A stretch of 64,000 bases of DNA from Schlegelella_A sp038318385 (GTDB lineage Bacteria > Pseudomonadota > Gammaproteobacteria > Burkholderiales > Burkholderiaceae_C): contig JBBQCD010000004.1 of NCBI GenBank assembly GCA_038318385.1, positions 53,048 to 117,047 of the forward strand, in the 5' to 3' direction. The position numbers and the translations under genes were made by a program. Position 1 is the first letter of the stretch. Each line of letters starts with the position of its first letter. The notes beneath the pieces were generated by a model, which saw only the letters and a list, made by a program, of their open reading frames with translations, had not been told where the DNA came from and ran no database searches. This document shows, piece after piece, positions 27,184 through 36,517 of the stretch.

Positions 27184-29394
27184 TGGGGCCGGCTGATCCG
27201 TGGCCCGTCGCAAAGCCGCCAGCAGAACGTCGGGCGCGCAGGGTTTGCGCAGGATCTCGAATCCATGCTTCTCGCGCAGGTGCGCGGCGTAGCCGGTGAT
27301 GAGGATGATCGGCATCTCCGGCAGGTTCTTCTGCAGATACTGCGCGAAGCTGACACCGCTCATCCCGCCGGGCATGACGACGTCTGAAAGAACGACGTCG
27401 AAATGGACTTCGCCGGCGTCGAGGAGCTCGATGGCATCTTCCGCACTGCTCGCGCGCACGACGCGATAGCCGAACAGCGTCAGCAACGTCTCGGTGGCCT
27501 GTCCGAGTTCGTCGTTGTCCTCGACCAGCAAGAGTTCGCGATGCTCCGGCTTGGGCGCCGGCTCCGCAGCCGGAGAGGGAGCCTGGCTCTCAGCCGGCTT
27601 GGTGGTGGCGGGCAGCAGCATCAGCACCGTCGTTCCGGCGGCCGAAGTCGCCAGGATGCGCGCCGTGCCACCCGCCTGGGTGCAGAAGCCGTAGACCTGG
27701 CTCAGGCCGAGCCCAGTGCCCTTGCCGAGCCCCTTGGTGGTGAAAAAGGGCTCGAACACGTGGCCGATCGCCTCGACCGGAATGCCGCCACCCGTGTCGG
27801 AGACCGCGATCACGACATAGTCGCCCTCGGGAAGGCCGGCCGCCTCCGCGGTCGAGGCGTTGCGCGCCACGACGATGAATTCGCCGCCCGACTGCATCGC
27901 GTCACGCGAGTTCACGGCGAGGTTGATCAGCGAGAGCTCGAGCTCGCCGGAATCGCACTCGATGAGCCGGGTCGAAGGCTCGACTCGCATCGCCACGCTG
28001 ACCGCCGAGCCGAGCGCGGTCTTCAGCATCTCGGTCAGCGACGCGAGGTGATGTCCGAGATCGATGACCTCGGGCTTGACCTCGCTGCGGCGCGCAAAGC
28101 GCAGCAGGTGGCCGGTGAGGCGACTGCCGACCTGGACCGCGCGGCTGATCGCTGCGAGCTGGGTCGCGACGTCCGGACCGGTGGTGCGCTGGAGCACGAA
28201 CGCGTTGTTGCCGATCACCGCGAGCAGGTTGTTGAAGTCGTGCGCCACGCCGCCGGTGAGCTGGCCGAGCGCTTCCAGGCGCTGGCTTTGAGAGAGCTGC
28301 TCGAGCGCGTCACGGGTGCGCCGCACCGCCGCGGCGACCTTCTCCTCGAGATCGATGCGTGACTGGGCGATCGTGCGGCTGGCCTCGGCGATCGCGGCGC
28401 CGACCTCGTCGATCTCGAGTGCACCGGTCGGGTCCTTCTCGACCACTTCGCCGCGCTCGAGCCGTCGTGCCGCACCCTGCAGCGCATAGACGGGCCGGGC
28501 GATCCCGCGCGCCACCCAGGCGGCCCCGGCGATCGCCAGGGCGAGCAGGGTCAAAGAGCCGACGGCCACCTCGGTCACCGAGCTGTGCAGGCTGCTGCCG
28601 AAGGCGCCGCGCGGGACGGCGATCACGAATGCCCACCCGTAGTTTTCCGACTTGCTGAAGAAGGCCATGCTGTCGTTGCCTTCGCGCGTCATCGCCTGGA
28701 AGAATCCCTCGCGATCCTTCGCCAATTGCGCCCTCAGACCGTCTCTGGCCATCTGCCCCACCCAACGATCCGGGTCGGGATCGCGCGCCACGATCCGGCC
28801 GTTGCTGTCGACCACCGCCGTGATCCAGCCCTCCGGCATCCGCTGCGCGCTCAACAATCGCTGCAGGTCGGCAGACGGGACGGCCAGGCCGACGTTCATC
28901 GGCGTGCGGCCCTCGCGCACCACCGGCACCTCGAATGCGGCCACGGAGCCGTCACCGCCCTTCGCCGGAATGAGCCCGCTCAGGACCGGGGTCCGCTCGA
29001 CGAAAGGAAAGAGGCTCGGCTCACCGGCAGGCGCTGGCGTGCCGAAGGGTCGCCGCGTGTTGAGCACCGGTCCCTCCGGCGTGGACAACACGACCCAGCC
29101 CCCGATGCCCTCGGTGGCGCGCCGCGCCTGTTCGTAGAAGCGCTCGAGATCGCCAGGGGCAAGGTCAGGCGCTGCATCGAGGAGTGGCGAATCGGCGAGG
29201 ATGCGCGCGACCGTCTCGCGTCTGCTCAGTTCCTTGTCGACGACGAGAGAGAGCGCATGCGTGGTTTCGCGCAAGCCGCGCTCGAGCCCTGCGCGCTCGC
29301 TGTCGTAGGTGCGACCGACGACCCACAGCGCCGCGACGACAGCAGGGAGAAAAACCGCCAGGGCCAGCAGGATAAGCCGAAGACGCAGCGACAA
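27178..29394 (-). CDS. Hybrid sensor histidine kinase with cache sensor and receiver
   Basis: 738 residues. First transmembrane segment at about 5-27, a periplasmic double-cache-like sensor to about residue 270, second transmembrane segment 273-296, HAMP linker at about 297-350, HisKA with phospho-acceptor His385 (GGVAHDFNNLL), HATPase_c with NLAVNSRDAM and GTGLGLSQVYG, and a C-terminal receiver with Asp671 (LSDVVMPGGMSG). The H-box belongs to the NtrB-like HisKA group (HDFNN). Starts at TTG 29394 with an AGGGA site six bases before it; no ATG is available before the in-frame stop upstream. No separate response regulator or HPt gene adjoins it, so its phosphate partner is elsewhere. Confidence 0.93.
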   Translation of the reverse strand: MSLRLRLILLALAVFLPAVVAALWVVGRTYDSERAGLERGLRETTHALSLVVDKELSRRETVARILADSPLLDAAPDLAPGDLERFYEQARRATEGIGGWVVLSTPEGPVLNTRRPFGTPAPAGEPSLFPFVERTPVLSGLIPAKGGDGSVAAFEVPVVREGRTPMNVGLAVPSADLQRLLSAQRMPEGWITAVVDSNGRIVARDPDPDRWVGQMARDGLRAQLAKDREGFFQAMTREGNDSMAFFSKSENYGWAFVIAVPRGAFGSSLHSSVTEVAVGSLTLLALAIAGAAWVARGIARPVYALQGAARRLERGEVVEKDPTGALEIDEVGAAIAEASRTIAQSRIDLEEKVAAAVRRTRDALEQLSQSQRLEALGQLTGGVAHDFNNLLAVIGNNAFVLQRTTGPDVATQLAAISRAVQVGSRLTGHLLRFARRSEVKPEVIDLGHHLASLTEMLKTALGSAVSVAMRVEPSTRLIECDSGELELSLINLAVNSRDAMQSGGEFIVVARNASTAEAAGLPEGDYVVIAVSDTGGGIPVEAIGHVFEPFFTTKGLGKGTGLGLSQVYGFCTQAGGTARILATSAAGTTVLMLLPATTKPAESQAPSPAAEPAPKPEHRELLLVEDNDELGQATETLLTLFGYRVVRASSAEDAIELLDAGEVHFDVVLSDVVMPGGMSGVSFAQYLQKNLPEMPIILITGYAAHLREKHGFEILRKPCAPDVLLAALRRATDQPAPA

Positions 29395-29459
29395 TTCGAT
29401 CCCTTTGCGCGGATGCTCTACTGGTAAAGCGCGAAGGATACGCGAAGCGGATCGCCCCT

Positions 29460-30698
29460 ATGCAGCAGCAGCCCGATTCCAGATATGCCGTCATGCGCCT
29501 CGGCGTGACCCTGATGCTGATGACCATCGGCAGCATCGGCATGTACGTCGTCCCGGTCGTCCTGCCGGCCGTGCAGGCCGACTTCGGCAGCGCCCGCGCC
29601 GATGCATCGCTGCCCTACACGGCGACCCTCGTCGGCTTCGGCTTCGGCAGCATCCTGATGGGACGGCTCGCCGACCGCTTCGGCGTGATGGTGCCGCTCC
29701 TGATCGGCGCGGCCGGCATGGGCATCGGATTCGCCGTCGCCGGGGCGGCCCCGAACATCTGGAGCTTCGCCATCGCGCACGGCGTGCTGATCGGCCTGTT
29801 CGGCAGCTCGGCGACGTTCTCGCCGCTGATCGCCGACACGTCGTTGTGGTTCGTGCGCCGTCGCGGGATCGCCGTGGCGATCTGCGCCAGCGGCAACTAT
29901 CTCGGGGGCGCGATCTGGCCGCCGGTGATACAGCGCTTCGTCGAGACCCATGGATGGCGCAGCACCTATCTCGGCGTGGCCGTGTTCTCCGTGGTCGCGA
30001 TGGCGCTGCTGGCGCTGCTGATGCGGCCGCGGCCACCGGTGCCGCTGCCCGCCAGCCGTGGCCGCGGATCCGCCGAGGATCCGACGGCGCTGCCGTTCGG
30101 CATGAGCCCGCGGGCGGCGACCACGCTGCTGTGTCTTGCCGGCCTGTCCTGCTGCGTCGCCATGTCGATGCCGCAGGTCCACATCGTCGCCTACTGCGGC
30201 GACCTGGGCTATGGCGCCGCTCGCGGCGCGGAGATGCTCTCGCTCATGCTCGGCGCGGGCATCATCAGCCGCCTGGTCTCGGGGCTCATCTGCGACCGAA
30301 TCGGCGGCCTGCGCACGCTGCTGCTCGGCTCGGTGCTGCAGGGCGTGGCGCTCCTGCTCTTCATTCCCTTCGACGGCCTGGCGTCGCTCTACCTCATCTC
30401 GGTGCTGTTCGGACTCTTCCAGGGCGGGATCGTGCCGTCCTACGCGATCATCGTGCGCGAGCATTTCCCACCGGCAGAGGCCGGCGCCCGAGTCGGCCTC
30501 GTCCTGACCTTCACGATGTTCGGCATGGCGCTCGGCGGCTGGATGTCCGGCAAGGTCTTCGACCTCACCGGCTCCTACCACGCCGCGTTCGTCAACGGCG
30601 TCCTCTGGAACCTGCTGAACCTGTCGATCGCCGTCTTCCTGCTGCGCCGATCGCTGCGGCTGCGGCGTCCTTCCGGACTGGTGGCAGCGCCCGGCTGA
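29460..30698 (+). CDS. MFS transporter
   Basis: 412-residue, twelve-helix major facilitator of the carboxylate type. Seen: MYVVPVVLPAVQADFG in helix 1, FGSILMGRLADRFGVM in the loop 2-3 motif, and GRGSAEDPTALPFGMSPR in the central cytosolic loop. Helix 7-12 ends with SGKVFDLTGSYHAAFVNG, a motif shared with monocarboxylate exchangers. Divergent from the hybrid kinase gene with 65 bases between starts, so the kinase may influence it. Substrate unknown. Confidence 0.9.
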   Translation: MQQQPDSRYAVMRLGVTLMLMTIGSIGMYVVPVVLPAVQADFGSARADASLPYTATLVGFGFGSILMGRLADRFGVMVPLLIGAAGMGIGFAVAGAAPNIWSFAIAHGVLIGLFGSSATFSPLIADTSLWFVRRRGIAVAICASGNYLGGAIWPPVIQRFVETHGWRSTYLGVAVFSVVAMALLALLMRPRPPVPLPASRGRGSAEDPTALPFGMSPRAATTLLCLAGLSCCVAMSMPQVHIVAYCGDLGYGAARGAEMLSLMLGAGIISRLVSGLICDRIGGLRTLLLGSVLQGVALLLFIPFDGLASLYLISVLFGLFQGGIVPSYAIIVREHFPPAEAGARVGLVLTFTMFGMALGGWMSGKVFDLTGSYHAAFVNGVLWNLLNLSIAVFLLRRSLRLRRPSGLVAAPG

Positions 30699-30818
30699 AG
30701 AGACTCTCGAGGTCACACTTCGTCACGACTCGTGGCGCGGCGTGCCTTCATCATCCGACTCCCGCGCCGATATCGAGCGCAGGATCGTGGCATCGCCCGA
30801 TCGACCCGAACGGATCCC

Positions 30819-31949
30819 ATGCCTCTGTCTCGCCGGCTCGCCACCTTCGGCATCGTCGTTGCTGCCGCCTTCCTCGGCGCCTGCACGACCACGGGAGCGG
30901 TGCTCAGCCTGGCGGGCGTCACCACCGACACCAGCATGACCTGGACGATGGTGAAGTACGTCCATCAGCAGATGACCGAAGGCGACGCGCGCGCCTGCGT
31001 CCTGCTCAACAGCGTGCAGCGCGCACTCAGCCCGCGCTGCGGTCCCTTCGTGCCGGGCAGCATCGTCGCCGCCGACATCGAGCGCACCGGACTCGCGGAA
31101 TGCTCGCTGAGCCTGGCGGCCCGAGACCCGGTCCTCTGGCCCGTCATCCCGGAGCTTCTCGAGAAGGGCGCGCGGACGGCCAGTTGCGCCCAGGCGCCGC
31201 TGGTCGACCTGGCCCAGGCCACGACCTGCCCCGACTTCGCCAGCGCGTCGCCGGCCGCGTTGCGCGCCCTGACGCGCCTTGCCGAGACCGATCCGCGGGC
31301 CGTGCACCACGACGTCATGCGGATGTTCAGCTGTCCGGCGGCGCGCACCGCGGGGCTCGATCGCGTCTTCTCGACCTGGCGGGTGCGCGGCGCGCTGCGC
31401 GTCGGCGCCATCGGCTTCAGCCCGCTGGGCGCGCTGAGCCCCGACTACCTCGCCACCTCCACCTTCGCAGCCGACATGGAGGCCGACGGCCATACCGCCA
31501 AGGCCGCCCTCGGAGGCTACGACGGCAGGTTGCGCCCCGGTTTCGAGGAGGCCCTGCGAACCAGCCAGTGGGCTGCGCTCGACTGGTGGCTGCAACGTGC
31601 GCCGGAACTCGCCAACCGCGTCCCGCCGACGCAGGGCAACCAGCTCTCGTGGCTGCCGCTGGCGCGGGTGCTGGTGCCGAACTTCCTTGCCTATCCCGAG
31701 ACCCAGAAAGACGCGGTGGAATTCCTGCTCGCCCGGGGCGCCAATCCGCGCCAGCGGCTGCCGTCGAACGAGAATCAGTCGGTGCTCGCCTTCGCTCGCC
31801 AGGTCAAGAGCCCGCTGCTGCCGCTGCTGGAGGCGCCGCCGACCGCAGCCACGCCGATCGCTTCCACGCCGATCGCAGCCACGGGGGCCGACGAGGGCAC
31901 TCGGCGCGTCGCGACCGCGCCGTCCCAGGAGGCTCGACCGGGCGAGTGA
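30819..31949 (+). CDS. Lipoprotein of unknown function
   Basis: 376 residues from the ATG at 30819. The signal peptide ends in a lipobox FLGAC, so it is predicted to be lipid-anchored. The mature part has scattered cysteines in short helical repeats (LLNSVQRALSPRCG, ALRALTRLAETDPRA) and a segment KDAVEFLLARGANPRQ that looks like a single ankyrin-type hairpin, followed by a Thr/Ala/Pro tail. The tail contains a threefold 15-base coding repeat. No enzyme motif is seen. I do not recognise the family. A longer frame upstream has no signal peptide at the right place. Confidence 0.7.
   Translation: MPLSRRLATFGIVVAAAFLGACTTTGAVLSLAGVTTDTSMTWTMVKYVHQQMTEGDARACVLLNSVQRALSPRCGPFVPGSIVAADIERTGLAECSLSLAARDPVLWPVIPELLEKGARTASCAQAPLVDLAQATTCPDFASASPAALRALTRLAETDPRAVHHDVMRMFSCPAARTAGLDRVFSTWRVRGALRVGAIGFSPLGALSPDYLATSTFAADMEADGHTAKAALGGYDGRLRPGFEEALRTSQWAALDWWLQRAPELANRVPPTQGNQLSWLPLARVLVPNFLAYPETQKDAVEFLLARGANPRQRLPSNENQSVLAFARQVKSPLLPLLEAPPTAATPIASTPIAATGADEGTRRVATAPSQEARPGE
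31837..31881 (+). repeat. Threefold 15-base coding tandem repeat
   Basis: Three successive 15-base units of the form CGCCGAYCGCAGCCA, with small changes, encode the PTAAT-PIAST-PIAAT tail of the lipoprotein. Probably slippage-derived spacer sequence. Confidence 0.6.
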
Positions 31950-32025
31950 CGCAAGTCCTCACGGCCCTGTTGGTCGGTACTGGGAATGACGTCCTCGATG
32001 ACCGGGGAGCGTCGACCCAGCCGCC

Positions 32026-32745
32026 TCAGCCCTTTTTCCAGGCCTCGTAGCGCGTCTTCGTGGCCTCGTTCATCGGATAGAGCCCGGGAAGGGCCTCGCC
32101 GGCCTCGACCTGCGTCATGATCCAGCCCTCCTGCCGCTCCTGCTCGACAGAGGCCTCGACGACCTCGTCGAGCAACGCCTGCGGGATCAGCACCGCCCCG
32201 TCGCTGTCGACCACGACGATGTCGTTCGGGTAGACGGCCACGCCGCCGCAGGCGATCGGCTCCTGCCAGTTGACGAACGTCAGCCCGGTCACCGACGATG
32301 GCGCCGCCGTGCCCTGGCACCACACAGGCAGGCCGGTGCCGAGCACGCCGGCGAGGTCGCGCACCACGCCGTCGCTGACCAGCGCGGCGACCTGGCGGCG
32401 CTGCATGCGCGCACACAGGATGTCGCCGAAGATGCCGGCATCGGTGACGCCCATGGCGTCGACGACGGCGATGACGCCGGACGGCATCGCCTCGATCGCC
32501 GCCCGCGTCGAGATCGGGGCGCCCCACGATGCGGGCGTCGCCAGATCCTCGCGCGCCGGCACGAAGCGCAGCGTGAAGGCACGCCCGGCGCAGCGCGGCT
32601 GCCCCGGTGCGAGCGGGCGGGTGCCGCGCAGCCAGACATTGCGCAGGCCCTTCTTCAGCAGCACGGTCGTCAATGTGGCGGTGGTGATGCCTTGCAGCGT
32701 CTCGACGATGTGCGCGGCCAGCGGCAGGACTTCTGTGGTGCTCAT
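32026..32745 (-). CDS. RraA-like / 4-hydroxy-4-methyl-2-oxoglutarate aldolase family protein
   Basis: 239-residue protein of the RraA superfamily, which includes HMG/CHA aldolases of aromatic meta-cleavage pathways and the RNase E regulator RraA. Seen: VVDAMGVTDAGIFGDILC and SDGVVRDLAGVLGTGLPVW, the latter containing the Arg-Asp pair that distinguishes aldolase-type members, and VYPNDIVVVDSDGAVLIP. Longer than RraA (161) and similar in size to aldolase members. The ATG at 32745 has AAGGAG upstream. Divergent from the dienoyl-CoA reductase gene with 94 bases between. Confidence 0.85.
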   Translation of the reverse strand: MSTTEVLPLAAHIVETLQGITTATLTTVLLKKGLRNVWLRGTRPLAPGQPRCAGRAFTLRFVPAREDLATPASWGAPISTRAAIEAMPSGVIAVVDAMGVTDAGIFGDILCARMQRRQVAALVSDGVVRDLAGVLGTGLPVWCQGTAAPSSVTGLTFVNWQEPIACGGVAVYPNDIVVVDSDGAVLIPQALLDEVVEASVEQERQEGWIMTQVEAGEALPGLYPMNEATKTRYEAWKKG

Positions 32746-32839
32746 TCCGAAGGACTCCTTCGGGCAATGATAAGACGCCTCCCCCGCGCCGCCGCCAAGG
32801 CTGCGGCGTATGCTGCAGGCGCAACCCCGGAGGACCCGC

Positions 32840-33742
32840 ATGTACTCGACGAACCTGATGGCCGGACAACGCATCCTCGTGACCGGCGGCGGCAGCGGCC
32901 TCGGCCAGGCGATGGCCGAGCGCTTCCTCGAGCTCGGCGCCGACGTCGCCATCTGCGGCCGGCGCCAGTCGGTGTGCGACGAGACCGCCGCGGTCTGGCG
33001 GACACGCTTTCCGCAGCGCCGCATCGACACCTTCGGCGTCGACATCCGCCACGCCCAGGCCGTCGACGAGATGGTCGAGGCGCTGTGGCAGGACGGAGGC
33101 CTCACCGGCCTCGTCAACAACGCCGCCGGCAACTTCATCGCGCCGACCGAGAGCCTCTCGCCGCGCGCCTTCGACGCCATCGCCAACATCGTCTTCCACG
33201 GCACGTTCTACGTCACCCAGGCCGTCAGCAAGCGCTGGGTCGCCCAAGCCAAGGCGGGAGCCTGGAAGCCGGCAGCGCCGTATCGAAACGTCATGAGCAT
33301 CATCGTCACCTGGGTCGACAACGGCTCGCCTTACGTCGTGCCGTCGGCGATGAGCAAGGCCGGCATCGAGGTGATGACGAAGTCGCTGGCGGTGGAATGG
33401 GCGCAGCACGGCGTGCGCCTCAATGCAGTGGGCCCCGGCGAGATTCCGACCGAAGGCATGAGCAAGCGTCTCAATCCCGGCGAGGAACCCGGCGCGCGCA
33501 GCCGCGAACGCAACCCGATGGCGCGCCCCGGGCGGATGAGCGAGCTGCAGAACCTCGCGAGCTTCCTGATGGCGCCCGGCCACTGCGACTGGCTGACCGG
33601 CCAGAGCATCATGATGGACGGCGGCAATGCGCTGGCCACCGGCGGCAGCTTCTATGAGCTTCGCGACTGGAAGGACACCGACTGGCAGGCAGCGCGCGAG
33701 CGCATCGAGGCGCAGAATGCCAAGGACAAGGCGCAGCGCTGA
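32840..33742 (+). CDS. 2,4-dienoyl-CoA reductase, DECR (SDR) type
   Basis: 300-residue SDR that reduces 2,4-dienoyl-CoA intermediates with NADPH in beta-oxidation of polyunsaturated fatty acids. Seen: TGGGSGLG near residue 15 and NNAAGNFIAPTESLS. The usual catalytic YxxxK is replaced by SxxxK within YVVPSAMSKAGIEVM, as in eukaryotic mitochondrial DECR, and the following GVRLNAVGPGEIPTEG and NPMARPGRMSELQNLASFL match that subgroup. GGAGG lies seven bases before the ATG at 32840. The common bacterial FadH is a different, flavin-and-iron-sulfur enzyme. Functional assignment is by residue pattern. Confidence 0.85.
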   Translation: MYSTNLMAGQRILVTGGGSGLGQAMAERFLELGADVAICGRRQSVCDETAAVWRTRFPQRRIDTFGVDIRHAQAVDEMVEALWQDGGLTGLVNNAAGNFIAPTESLSPRAFDAIANIVFHGTFYVTQAVSKRWVAQAKAGAWKPAAPYRNVMSIIVTWVDNGSPYVVPSAMSKAGIEVMTKSLAVEWAQHGVRLNAVGPGEIPTEGMSKRLNPGEEPGARSRERNPMARPGRMSELQNLASFLMAPGHCDWLTGQSIMMDGGNALATGGSFYELRDWKDTDWQAARERIEAQNAKDKAQR

Positions 33743-33782
33743 TCGCGTGGCGTCACCCTCCCCCACCCTTCACGAGCAGCCG

Positions 33783-34574
33783 ATGATCGTCGACCGAATC
33801 TGGACCGGCAACGCCTACCGCAACTTCAACTACCTCATCGCCTGTCCCGACACCGGCGAAGCCCTGGCGATCGACCCGCTCGATCACGGCAAGTGCCTGG
33901 CCCAGGCCAAGGCCAACGGCTGGCGCATCACCCAGATCCTCAACACCCACGAACACCACGACCACACCGGCGGCAACGCCGCGGTGGTCGCCGCGACCGG
34001 GGCCAAGGTGATCGCCCATGCCAAGGCGGCAGGCCGCATCGACGGCGTCGACCGGGGCGTGGTCGCCGGCGACGTGATCAAGGTCGGCAAGCGCGTCGAG
34101 CTCGAGTGCCTGGACACACCGGGCCACACCTTCTGCCACATCTGCCTGCTCTCGCACACCGACCAGCCGGCCCTCTTCTCCGGCGACACCCTGTTCAACG
34201 CCGGTGCCGGCAACTGCCACAACGGCGGCGATCCGGCGCTGATGTACGAGACCTTCGCGCGCCAGCTCGCGGCGCTTCCGGACGACACGCTCGTCTACCC
34301 GGGCCACGACTACATCGAGAACAACCTGAAGTTCACCCTCGACCGCGAACCCGACAACGCGGCCGCGAAGGCGCGCCTGCCGTCCGTGGCCGATCACGAC
34401 CCCGCGGCCTCGGCGGTGACGACCCTGGCCGAGGAGAAGACCTTCAACACCTTCTTTCGCCTCAGCAATCCGGGTGTGATCGCCCGGTTGCGCGAGAGCT
34501 TCCCCGAGCTGCCCGAGCAACCGGATGCGAAGACCGTGTTCCTGAAGCTGCGCGAGCTGCGCAACAAATGGTGA
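33783..34574 (+). CDS. gloB: Hydroxyacylglutathione hydrolase (glyoxalase II)
   Basis: Hydrolyses S-lactoylglutathione to lactate and glutathione. 263 residues, metallo-beta-lactamase fold. Seen: the metal motif THEHHDHTGG, then DTPGHTFCHICLL with the third-site His, LFSGDTLFNAGAGNC with the bridging Asp, VYPGHDYIENNLKF with the C-terminal metal His, and the glutathione-binding C-terminal helices. 40 bases after the dienoyl-CoA reductase gene. Together with gloA at 16888 a complete glutathione-dependent methylglyoxal route is encoded. Confidence 0.95.
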   Translation: MIVDRIWTGNAYRNFNYLIACPDTGEALAIDPLDHGKCLAQAKANGWRITQILNTHEHHDHTGGNAAVVAATGAKVIAHAKAAGRIDGVDRGVVAGDVIKVGKRVELECLDTPGHTFCHICLLSHTDQPALFSGDTLFNAGAGNCHNGGDPALMYETFARQLAALPDDTLVYPGHDYIENNLKFTLDREPDNAAAKARLPSVADHDPAASAVTTLAEEKTFNTFFRLSNPGVIARLRESFPELPEQPDAKTVFLKLRELRNKW

Positions 34575-34665
34575 TTCCGGCGATGAGCGCAGGGCCGGTT
34601 CGAGTCCCTCGCGTCAGCGCGCGTCCGGTCCTCGCTTCCTGCGACGGCGCACGCACGGGCGCCGC

Positions 34666-35778
34666 ATGAGCCGCCTGTTCGAATCCATCGCGCTCGGGCC
34701 GCTGGAGTTGCGCAACCGCATCGCCGTGGCGCCGATGTGCCAGTACTCGGCGGACGCAGGCAGCGCCACCGACTGGCACATGCTGCACCTCGGCCACCTC
34801 GCCCTGTCGGGCGCCGGACTGCTGTTCACCGAAGCCACCGCCGTCGAGGCCGACGGCCGCATCTCGCCCGCCGACCTCGGCCTCTACAGCGACGCCAACC
34901 AGACCGCCCTCGGCGCCGTGGTCGCGGCCATCCGCCGGCATTCCCCCATCGCCCTGGCGGTCCAGCTGGCCCACGCCGGACGCAAGGCCTCGAGCCGTGC
35001 GCCGTGGGAAGGCGGCGCGCTCATCCCCCTCGAGGAGGGAGGTTGGCAGACGGACGCGCCCTCGGCCGTCGCGCACGGCGACGGCGAACGGCCGCCGCGG
35101 GCCCTCGACCGCGCGGGACTGGCACGCATCCGCGACGCCTTTGCCGATTCGGCACGAAGGGCACAGGCGATCGGCATCGATGCGCTCGAGCTGCACGCCG
35201 CCCACGGTTACCTGCTGCACCAGTTCCTGTCGCCGCTGGCGAACCGACGCGAGGACGACTACGGAGGCTCGCTCGAGAACCGCATGCGCTTCCCCCTGGA
35301 GGTGTTCGACGCCGTGCGCAGCGCGGTGTCGCCGACGATGCCGATCGGCGCCCGGCTTTCGGCAACCGACTGGGTCGACGGCGGCTGGGACCTCGAGCAG
35401 ACCCTCGTCTTCGCCGAGGCCTTGAAGGCACGCGGTTGCGCCTTCCTCCACGTCTCGAGCGGCGGCATCTCGTCGCGCCAGAAGATTCCCGTCGGCCCCG
35501 GCTACCAAGTTCACTTCGCGGCGCGCGTCAAGGCCGAGACCGGCCTGCCGACGATCGCGGTGGGCCTCATCACCGAGCCGGAGCAGGCAGAGGCCATCAT
35601 CGCCGAGGGACAGGCGGACATGGTCGCGCTCGCCCGGGCGATGCTCTACGACCCGCGCTGGCCGTGGCATGCCGCCGCCCGCCTCGGTGCCCAGGTCGAT
35701 GCGCCGCCACAGTACTGGCGTTCGCAGCCGCGCGACCAGAAGCAGCTGTTCGGTGCGACGACGCAGGGCCAGCGCTAG
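34666..35778 (+). CDS. NADH:flavin oxidoreductase, Old Yellow Enzyme (YqjM/XenA type)
   Basis: 370-residue FMN-dependent ene-reductase. Seen: MCQYSAD with Cys25 at the flavin-modulating position of the thermostable-like OYE class, AVQLAHAGRKASSRAPWEGG, HAAHGYLLHQFLSPLANRR with the substrate His pair (HAAHGY), RFPLEVFDAVRSAV, and the FMN-phosphate site VGLITEPEQA and ADMVALARAML. These enzymes reduce alpha,beta-unsaturated carbonyls. Begins 91 bases after gloB; followed after 21 bases by an O-methyltransferase gene with a shared direction. Confidence 0.93.
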   Translation: MSRLFESIALGPLELRNRIAVAPMCQYSADAGSATDWHMLHLGHLALSGAGLLFTEATAVEADGRISPADLGLYSDANQTALGAVVAAIRRHSPIALAVQLAHAGRKASSRAPWEGGALIPLEEGGWQTDAPSAVAHGDGERPPRALDRAGLARIRDAFADSARRAQAIGIDALELHAAHGYLLHQFLSPLANRREDDYGGSLENRMRFPLEVFDAVRSAVSPTMPIGARLSATDWVDGGWDLEQTLVFAEALKARGCAFLHVSSGGISSRQKIPVGPGYQVHFAARVKAETGLPTIAVGLITEPEQAEAIIAEGQADMVALARAMLYDPRWPWHAAARLGAQVDAPPQYWRSQPRDQKQLFGATTQGQR

Positions 35779-35799
35779 CGACCCCGAGGAGACGTTCCC

Positions 35800-36459
35800 A
35801 TGTCACGCCGCAGCCTCAATGTTGACGACGCCCTGTACCGCTACATCCTGCAGACGTCGATCCGCGAGCATCCCGCGCAGACCGCGCTGCGCGCCGCGAC
35901 GGCGTCGCATCCGCACGCCGGCATGCAGATCTCGCCGGAACAGGGCCAGTTCATGGGCCTGCTGGTCAGGCTCATCGGCGCGCGCCGCACCCTCGAGATC
36001 GGTGTCTTCACCGGCTACAGCGCGCTGACGGTCGCGCTCGCCTTGCCGCAAGACGGCCGCCTGCTCGCCTGCGACATCAGCGACGAGTACACCCGGGTCG
36101 GCCGACCCTACTGGGAGCAGGCCGGGGTCGCCGGAAAGATCGAGTTGCGCCTCGCTCCGGCTCTCGCGACCCTGGACGCCGAGCTCGCCGCCGGCGCCGC
36201 CGGCACCTTCGACTTCGCCTTCATCGATGCCGACAAGACCGGCTACGACTCGTACTACGAACGGTGCCTGCGGCTGCTGCGCCCGGGCGGCCTGGTCGCC
36301 ATCGACAACACGCTGTGGAACGGCAGCGTCGCGCGCCCTGCGGAGGACGCCGACACGCTGGCGCTGCAGCAGCTCAACGCCAAGCTTCACGCGGACGAAC
36401 GCGTCGACCTGTCCCTGCTGCCGATCGGCGACGGGATGACGCTGGCGCGCAGGCGCTGA
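35800..36459 (+). CDS. Class I SAM-dependent O-methyltransferase (caffeoyl-CoA OMT-like)
   Basis: 219-residue cation-dependent O-methyltransferase of family 3. Seen: SAM motif LEIGVFTGYSALTVALA, the metal and catechol-binding DFAFIDADKTGYDSYYE and the following VAIDNTLWNGSVA. Ribosome site GAGGAG before the ATG. Bacterial members methylate small catechols or are of unknown use. Immediate upstream neighbour is the Old Yellow Enzyme, suggesting both act on small phenolic or enone compounds; this is inference. Confidence 0.92.
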   Translation: MSRRSLNVDDALYRYILQTSIREHPAQTALRAATASHPHAGMQISPEQGQFMGLLVRLIGARRTLEIGVFTGYSALTVALALPQDGRLLACDISDEYTRVGRPYWEQAGVAGKIELRLAPALATLDAELAAGAAGTFDFAFIDADKTGYDSYYERCLRLLRPGGLVAIDNTLWNGSVARPAEDADTLALQQLNAKLHADERVDLSLLPIGDGMTLARRR

Positions 36460-36517
36460 ATGAACCGGCGGCGGCCGGCGTTGGCCGCGCCATGGCCACC
36501 GCGCAGAGGCCGAGGCG

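Noticed and set aside
29309..32050. A 913-codon plus-strand frame
   Set aside because: Shadow of the MFS and lipoprotein genes in another frame; no domain.
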